Assembly: GCF_001949145.1 (NCBI RefSeq)
Contig: NW_019091359.1
Span: 3,210,736 to 3,274,735 of the forward strand
DNA length: 64,000 bases
Origin: Acanthaster planci
Taxonomy: Eukaryota; Echinodermata; Asteroidea; Valvatida; Acanthasteridae
Reading direction: 5' to 3'
Under the pieces are notes generated by a model, which had not been told where the DNA came from, made no database searches, and saw nothing but the letters and a program-made list of their open reading frames with translations. This document shows, piece by piece, positions 35,901-44,900 of the stretch. Each line of letters starts with the position of its first letter. Position 1 is the stretch's first letter. The position numbers and the translations under genes were made by a program.

Positions 35901-38900
35901 GTCAACATCAGCCTTATCTGTCAAAGTTACGTGACAGATTAGGCTGATGTTAAAAAAATTACCTTTAAATTGAACCTGTATAAACAACTTCTTTCATAGT
36001 TATATGAGCGATGGCGCTACCCTGTGAAAGACCGGTGCATGACTCCTTGAGCGCAACTTCGTGCCCACGGAACCAACCGCTCAAGCGTATGGTGTTCTAG
36101 AACCGCCAAATGTGTGTCGCGTCGTCCCGTCGCCCCGACGCGACGCCACGCGACGCGACACTGTGGCCGCTCTGTCGTCGTGCCGTCGCGTCGTGGAGTC
36201 ACCTCCTTTCTCATTACTTTTATGCTGCGTATAATGCATTACGTCGTGCCGTCGATCCGTCGCGTCGTGTCGTCGACCTGTCGTGTCGTGACCTTCAGCC
36301 GTCGCGTCGTGCCGTCCCGTCGTGCCTTTGCATCGTGCTCTCGCTGTCGCGTCGTTACTGGTGTAAAAAGGGGGCGCCCTTAGAGACGGAGTTAAGTTCA
36401 ATACCAATAGATTTTCATGATCAAATCTTGTAGGCCCTATGGGTGCATTCAACCAAATGGTTAGATTTCTGGGTGCCAGCTCATTAATATTTTGTGATCC
36501 CATGGGTTTTTTACAATAAGACAGGCCATAATCAGGAGGGATCATAGAAATATTTCTATAAATCCCGAATTTGGGACTGGTAGTTTCCGGTTCCGGGGTA
36601 TTTCTTCCACAAAAACCCCCAAATCACGGGCCTATTTTGGATAGAGGCAGGCGGCTACATTCAGAGCTGAGCGCATAGCTTTACTACTATATTGAGGGTA
36701 TTTTCGGGGAAAAGCGAATAAAAAAATTCGCGTGGCTAACCCCCATAAAATTAAAACAAGAAGTGATCTTCTGGCCATGATCTTGAATTTCCAGTGAAAA
36801 AACGGAGGATAACCTCCTCCCAAGAGTCAACAGACGGCTCTAATTCGGTCTGATTTTGCACTGTTTTCTATGCGCACTTATTTGGTGTAGTACAACCCTA
36901 CGCATGCACATTATTTTTTCCAGGACTTGTGACATATCACCAGCCATTTTAGAAATAGTAAAGCACGACGGCACGATTCGACGGACAACGACACGATGTG
37001 ACAGCACGACACGACGGTACAACGACACGACGCGACGGCAGGACATCAGGACGCGATAGCACGGCAGGACGCGACGGCCTAACCTACACTGTATAAAAAC
37101 AGTGACAGGCGACGCGACGCTACGACGGCAAGACGAACCGGCACGACGCGACGGCAACAAGAAACAACACGACGCGACGGCACGACGCAACGCCAAGACG
37201 GCACGACACATTGCATTAAACACAGCATAAAAGTAATAAGAAAGGAGGCGACGACGCGACACGACGCCACGGCGCGACTGAGCCGTCGTAGCGTCGCGTC
37301 GTAGCGTCGGAGCTACGGGACGATGCGACGCAATTTTGGCAGCTATAGAACACCATACAAGCGAAAGGGAAGGCGCGTTACAATGCGTATGACCAGTTTA
37401 CATCACAGACTGGCTTGAACAAGACGTAGTCTGATTATTCGAACGGGGTGGTAGTCAACAAGGTTGCTGTGCTTTGAGAGTTTAACAGGCGGGCTGCGGG
37501 GAAGTTTCTTTCTGCTGAAATTTGTGTTTTATGGACATCAATACTTGAGATAAATCTTATTGTTGACTAAGGCAGTTCAGACCTTCGCCGAAGTTGCCTA
37601 TATTTGTAAGTAACATTCCAGCGACGCCAACAGCTCTGCGCATTACAAAAATTTAGTTTCTTACGAGCCAAAATGAAGCTGGTTTGTCTCATAATCATCT
37701 ATGTTGTTTATGTCCAAGCCAACACGTTTCAGCCTGATCAAGAAATGTTTGCTGGTTCTTGCTATCAACTGCTGGCTGATACAAAGACATGGCAAGCAGC
37801 CATTGAAGCCTGCTATGAGATGGGTGCTCAGCTGGTAGTCCCTAAATCTCTCGAGGAGCACGAGTTTATCTGGAACATGTTCACCCAGAAGATCCACGAG
37901 ACTGGTAATGTTTGGATCGGCTGTAATGACATGGAGGAAGAAAGCAGGTATGTACAAACTGGCACAGAGGGCAAGGAATATCACTTCACATCAACTTGGC
38001 GCCAACAGAGCCGCATCAGGGTTACAAGGAAACAGAAGATTGTCTTGAAATTGCCCGCGTTGAAGGAAGTCTCTGGAACGACAGCAATTGTTTCAATACT
38101 AATTATTTGATCTACAAGCAACCTACTCGTGCATCTCCTACCCCAAAGATGAGCTGTCTGCAAGCCGACACCAGCGGCTGCTTCGGACTGAAATGACTGA
38201 AAAAAATTGTGCCTCAAGGAAGGTCTTGATATTTTGACCCAGTGTAATGACTACCGGATGTGACTTGCCTTGCAACAGAATATCAGTCGAGTGATGGACG
38301 ACACGATGAACTACTGACACAATTATACTGTCCTAAATGTGTCCTCTCGGAACACACGGAAGCCTAGACTTGATTAAAGTAGTGATGTCAATGATGACGT
38401 GTAAAAAAACTGAACACATGAACTCCAACTGATACCAAAGCAGAACAACGTAAACAACATTGCTAAAAATCGGGGTTTTAATAAGATTGGAAGAATACGA
38501 AGAGTCTGGAGAAAATCCATTTTCACAAACAGGTGGGTCATTCTGGAAAAGATTGGCGGTATTTATCTTTCTTTTGACAAAGTTGAAAACAAACCACATA
38601 ACGTGTCTAATGTAAAGTCGCACATAAATTTTACTGTATTTATCTGTTAGAATAAAACATGTCCTATAGACGTGCTTAGGTCGATGTAAAGAAAAGTAGT
38701 GTTAACTGTCATTGATCAAAGTTGGTCATTTTTTTTCAAACACGGTGGTTTGAATTAATTAGACAAACATAGTTGAGAACGTATAGAAAGTTTACTGAGA
38801 GCGGCAAAGATACTTTTGAAAGATGACCTTAAAAGTAATTTTAAACACTGATGAACAGAAATGAATACTGTTCCATCAACCACTCATTAATAATTTGTAA

Positions 38901-41900
38901 AGTTCTTATGGGTTGCCCGAAATTCCATATTTTAAACACTCCGGTTAATTTGCTTAGTGCGATTCACACGATACAAAGTTTGCTTTTTGACAGTCGAAAA
39001 ATACTATGCCACAATACTGGTTTTGCGTTGAGGCTTATGAAGCATAATATTTTCAATCTCCAGAGATCTGCCATCACATATAGTAAAAATGTGGAAAATC
39101 TAGCTTAACCAAGCCATGTTCATAAAAAGTGTCGTTCAGTTTAGCACAAGACTCATTCAAATTCGTTTTAAACTGAACACATATACATGGCATTTATAAA
39201 TGCTCGAGGAAATTCCGGTGTGACGGTCACAGCTGTCTCCCCCCCCCCCCGACGTAGCCGGACATTTCAGCATTACACAAGCACAATCTTGTTGGTCTTC
39301 CGTGCTCACATGTCCGCATGACTAACTCGCATGGTACTGTAAACGGTGCTATTATCTTTGGTGTAGGCCTTTGTACAGTACACCTCAAGTACAACGTGAA
39401 GCATGCGCGGTCTGCACTGCTCAGCACGCCATCGCCACTTAAACGGACGACTTTCCCGTTGTTGTGCGCAGAGTTGGCATGACGTATTTTTACCATATTT
39501 GGTAAGGAGGACCGCTGAGACCGGGAGACAGCTGAGACCGCCACACCGGTTTGATGACGTCTCCGAACTCTGATATCTCAAATGATAATCTACTCGCACA
39601 TTGACTTAATATTTGTGCAAGGTAACGTTAGTTGGGTAATCTATATAAGGCGAAAAATATAAGCAACCAAGGATTTTTGGGGGCGACACAACTTTCGAAA
39701 GTACTGACTCTCGTATGGTGCCGGTTTGTGCCAGAGTATCTAAAACACCTATCTGCTCAACTATAATAACGACGCGTTTCAAGTAGATTCCAATGGCTGG
39801 TACATGTGGTCCAATGAAAAACAATTTCGTGGGCATATCAGACGATGCGGTGGAGTGCTGACGTCCTCATGCATTAATAATTGAATGCTCTTTGCTAATC
39901 ACGACCCGCTCGCAGTATTATTAAAATCCAAGGCGAAAACTAAACAGCGTAAGGTAATGGTAAGATAGTGATTTGTTTTCAGTCTGATATGTCAGACAGT
40001 GCCTGAGAATGGTGCTTGTGTCAGACTTCCACAACTGAACAACCTAAGAACGGCACCGCATTTTTAAGCCAATGGTCTCGCATTGGCCTATTGGATTTAA
40101 TCGTTGACATCTATACACAATCCTCTCACGAATTACTGAAGGCAACTCCGATCATAGACAATTCAAACCTTTCTACCAATAAAAAAATTATCGATGTGCA
40201 TGTGATAACTTACAATTCAGCAAATTCATAACTCAAAATCTGATGAGCGTCATGAAGATTGTTTTGCTGACGGTCATCTTTGTGGTGTATGTCCAAGCCA
40301 ACACGTGTCAGCCTGATCAAGAAATGTTTGCTGGTTCTTGCTATCAACTGCTGGCTGATACAAAGACATGGCAAGCAGCCAGTGAAGCCTGCTATGAGAT
40401 GGGTGCTCAGCTGGTAGTCCCTAAATCTCTCGAGGAGCACGAGTTTATCTGGAACATGTTCACCCAGAAGATCCACGATACTGGTGATGTTTGGATCGGC
40501 TGTAATGACATGGTGGAGGAAGGCAGGTATGTACAAACTGGCACAGAGGGCAAGGAATGCAACTACTTCAACTGGGCAGTGGGAGAGTCAAATTTGAATT
40601 TGAGAGAAAATTGTATCGAGATGAAACGTCGTGAAGGGGGTCTCTGGAATGACAACGAATGTTATAACGCTAACTATGTAATCTGTGAGCAACCTGCTCA
40701 TCCATCTCCTACCCTCGAGATGACTTGCCTACAAGCCGATGAAATTGGCCATTTCGGACGCGACTGACTTGGAGAAAAATCGACTCAAGTATGGTCAAGT
40801 TTTTATAGTCACTGATCTTGAGAAAATAAAACTATATACTGACATATTGTCGTGAAAAGTATCCCTTTCCTTAAACAACTCTGAACATCTTTGACAGGGG
40901 TATCAGCCACGACATATAAAAATGGAACACACGCTATAAAGGTCCAAATAATATCAAAAGATCTCTAATTTTTTTTTACCTCTAACCCTCAAAATAAAAG
41001 TAAGCATTGACACACCTACATGAAATATTATACAACTACGCTCATAAAATGAAAGACAAATTACCCGAAGAAAACTAGATGTTAACAGGTCCGTATAATT
41101 TATGTTTCAGGCTAAATTAGCCGCAATCACCATTTGTCGTAGTTTGTAACATAAGTAGTTATGCCTAATGTAAAATTGAACTTTGATGTACGACGGGTAG
41201 TTTGTCTTATTCCAGCAATACGATAAAAATCTAGATTTTATGAGCGTAGTTGTGAGATGATAATAATTTCTAAAATATTTTACGTCGGTGTGTTTTAATA
41301 TTTTAATTTAATTTAATGTTTAGTTTTTATTGCTTAATTTTTACTGCACAGCACTTTGAGATGTCATTGACATGGAAAGCATTTTTTTGTTTAATAATTC
41401 ATTCTTATTAATTCATTATTACTAGTTGCATATATTTTATGCACTTAATTGAAGACTACGTTTGCTATTGCTTTAGATCAATGTTCACTTCAATACTTGA
41501 TATTCGTAATGAAGGTCAGTTTTAGTGGTTAAATGTTTGGATTGTGGACAGCGAATAGCATACCGGTAAATGTTGTAAATTGAGCTGGAATTTAATATAA
41601 AATATTGACAAAAATGATACTCGAGCAATGTGCGCTCAATATATTTGCATGTTTAAACATTGATAGCTCTAAGTATTGTGGACGGCGTTGTTTATTTCTT
41701 CTAAGGAGATGCTTTGATAAGAGCAGCTGTCATCATAGAGAGTTGGATCTGTTGTGTTTGTACAAGATGCCAAAACAATCAACAGTAAGGCAAGAGTTAC
41801 TCAAATATCGAAAATTGCGTCTAGGTTGACCCCTTCATTTTTGAATTGAAGAAACCTGCTGGAAAACTTAGAAGAGGAATAAGTTTTGAAGGTATAAAAT

Positions 41901-44900
41901 TCACTACTTCCTCACGAAAAAAATCTGTGGTAAGTCACGACGTTTCATAGGAACTCAAAGAAACTAAAATTGCCATAAATTTGTAACCTTGATGCTGACA
42001 GAAACTATACTATCCATCCTAGGGTCTGAGGCTTAGTTGATGGAGCTCACAAGCGATGGATTTATTCGTCGTTGTTTGGTTTCCATATTGAGGCAGCTCC
42101 CTGAAAGGAGTGTTGAATGGGCGCCAATCTGCCCTCCAGGGCACGGAAGAGGGATGTGTGTGGGAGAAATTTCAGATTACGTTTCTTCAAAATTGAGAAT
42201 GCATTCTTCTTTTCTTTTGGAATGGCCTTGACCGTATCAACAAAAGGCTTGAACTTAAAACCCGAATATATTAAAGAGAAAGAACAAATCTGACTGGCGT
42301 CATTGAAGAAAACGTTTGCAAGCTTCAGGTACACAAATGCGTATTAGGAGCCATGTAAGAATCGTGACATGCCTGAAGAAACCGTTATTTCCTCGGGACA
42401 TATCTTCAGACTTTACAATTAAATAACATAATTAATCTATTATTTGAAATGTAACATTTTCTTTCAAACACCAAGATAATCCTTTCCCAAGTATCATCTG
42501 TGATTATTAAGGACGTTCGTCCCGTTGCACATCTTGGTGATTTGGCGTTCTTATACGTAAAATGCAGTGTTCATGAATAAAGTTGGACTGTTCCAAGGCA
42601 TCAAACTCCAAAAACAGGTTCCTTATTTTTGAGTGATAACCATCTGCCAGTTTAATTGTAATGGCCCGGGGTTAATATACTAGTACTAGGCTATATTTTG
42701 AAATATTCATTCTAGGTTTTTATTGTACAGTAATAAATTGCACACTCCACAAAACAACATCGAAATCTCATATGGTCTAGTGGTTAGGATCCGGCGCTCT
42801 CACCGCCGTGGCCCGGGTTCGATTCCCGGTGTGGGAAGGTGGATTTTGTTGTTGTTCTTTCATTTTAGGGTTCCTTTTGTAACTATTGTTTTCGGAATAA
42901 GTCCAATAATTCATAATCTGAAGGCTTACAGCGAATTCCAATATAGCTTAGTGCNNNNNNNNNNNNNNNNNNNNNNNNNNNNNNNNNNNNNNNNNNNNNN
43001 NNNNNNNNNNNNNNNNNNNNNNNNNNNNNNNNNNNNNNNNNNNNNNNNNNNNNNNNNNNNNNNNNNNNNNNNNNNNNNNNNNNNNNNNNNNNNNNNNNNN
43101 NNNNNNNNNNNNNNNNNNNNNNNNNNNNNNNNNNNNNNNNNNNNNNNNNNNNNNNNNNNNNNNNNNNNNNNNNNNNNNNNNNNNNNNNNNNNNNNNNNNN
43201 NNNNNNNNNNNNNNNNNNNNNNNNNNNNNNNNNNNNNNNNNNNNNNNNNNNNNNNNNNNNNNNNNNNNNNNNNNNNNNNNNNNNNNNNNNNNNNNNNNNN
43301 NNNNNNNNNNNNNNNNNNNNNNNNNNNNNNNNNNNNNNNNNNNNNNNNNNNNNNNNNNNNNNNNNNNNNNNNNNNNNNNNNNNNNNNNNNNNNNNNNNNN
43401 NNNNNNNNNNNNNNNNNNNNNNNNNNNNNNNNNNNNNNNNNNNNNNNNNNNNNNNNNNNNNNNNNNNNNNNNNNNNNNNNNNNNNNNNNNNNNNNNNNNN
43501 NNNNNNNNNNNNNNNNNNNNNNNNNNNNNNNNNNNTAGTCCTTTTCCTTTTAATTTGTATGAAGTAATACATACGATGAGTTTTGGACAATTTTCATTTA
43601 GGTGACAGAATCATGCAGTAAATTTTAATTTCATCTGAAACATTTCCAGATATTCCAAAAAGTAAAAGCTTGTCAACGTAGGATTTGAAACCACGCATTT
43701 CGCGTGATCAGCACGATTTGACAACTAAGCTTTACCAACCTCCTTGCTATAACTGCTAATTTTGAAGAGACTACGTTCTTCAGCCAGTAGACGTGGATAG
43801 AGTTGGAGACAGCTTTTTTTTAGAAACAAAATATCAAGTTTACCTCGAAGCCGAGGTCCCACTGCTGTTGTTGGGCACTGAAAACCTTCCTCCATTTTTC
43901 CTCCTTGGCTGTGCAATTTAATTGAAATCCGTCAATTACAGGCTTCTAGAAACCATTCAATTTTCAATCATTTTTACCAAAGACAAATTTTTATTAGAGT
44001 ACATGTGATCACTTAGAGAGCCATTGGATCACCGTCGGAAGGACCAACAATGCATATGAAATTTTAACCGTTCCACCCCCTTTGCAAATTCATTTTGTGA
44101 ATTTTGTTTAAACAATTACCAAGAATAATGACTTCTAAGGTTTGATTCCCAGTATGGGAAATGTGATTTTAAAATGTTATGATTAATTTATGTAACTATT
44201 ATTATTGCTGAAAAGTTCTATAGTTCATGTTCAAAGACCTTACAACGAAATCCGATATGATCTAGTGGTTAGGATCCGGTGCTCAGATTCGATTTTATGT
44301 AGATTAAGGGAGAAAGTTTATCACCATCAGTCAAACTGCCATTCTTTGCCGAATGCCAACCGGCTATTCAACAAAGTCGAGTCCATGCTGGATATGCAAA
44401 AAATGTTTTATGTGTATACATGGACCCAATTACACAGTCTCACTTTTTTAATTCAGTAAAATATTGTTCGAACTAAACAATCGTGATAATTACACTTTCG
44501 GTCAAAAACGTTTTTTACATTTAACAAAATGGTTGGTCGATATGGGGTTCGAACCCACGACCTTCGCGTTATCAGCACGATGCTCTACCGACTGAGCTAA
44601 TCGACCCTTATACGGGATTAGATCATTCCTCCTGTAATGTCGACTCCAAGTTGCTGGAATGGTAAAATAGTTTTCTCTTGGAAAAAAATTCGAATTTTTA
44701 CCGAAACCGGGGATCTCAGTGCTAAGCCGGTTGTTGGACGCTGGAAACCTTTCTTTCCGTTAATCATAACCACCACATAGAACAATAAAACCATTGGTGC
44801 TGGTACCGACTTGAAATCCGGCAGTTAAAGATTCTCAGAGCCATTTCGTTGTCACTTATCTTACCATTCAGCAACATACAATCAAATAGAAAAATCTGTG

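Larger units (their letters stand above)
32808..36080. other. CYP4 intron 1, right-hand part before the foldback element
   Basis: No recognised exon. It contains an unusually open region at 33178-33714 (178 codons on the minus strand, overlapping plus-strand frames, no domain recognised), C and CA runs near 32970-32990, a C-rich stretch near 34960-35050, a repeat at 35080-35200 that recurs at 38697-38820, and a hairpin at 35904-35951. Confidence 0.4.
42766..44297 (+). repeat. Second tRNA-Glu repeat array, interrupted by assembly gap
   Basis: After the tRNA at 42766 comes the same spacer as in the 30-kb array (GTAACTATTGTTTTC, then AATTCATAATCTG, then GGCTTACAGCGAA), followed by the start of another copy that runs into the N gap at 42955. 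Past the gap are a 3'-half fragment (44137-44160) and a 5'-half fragment (44253-44297). Orientation is opposite to the array at 30.3 kb. Confidence 0.7.
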
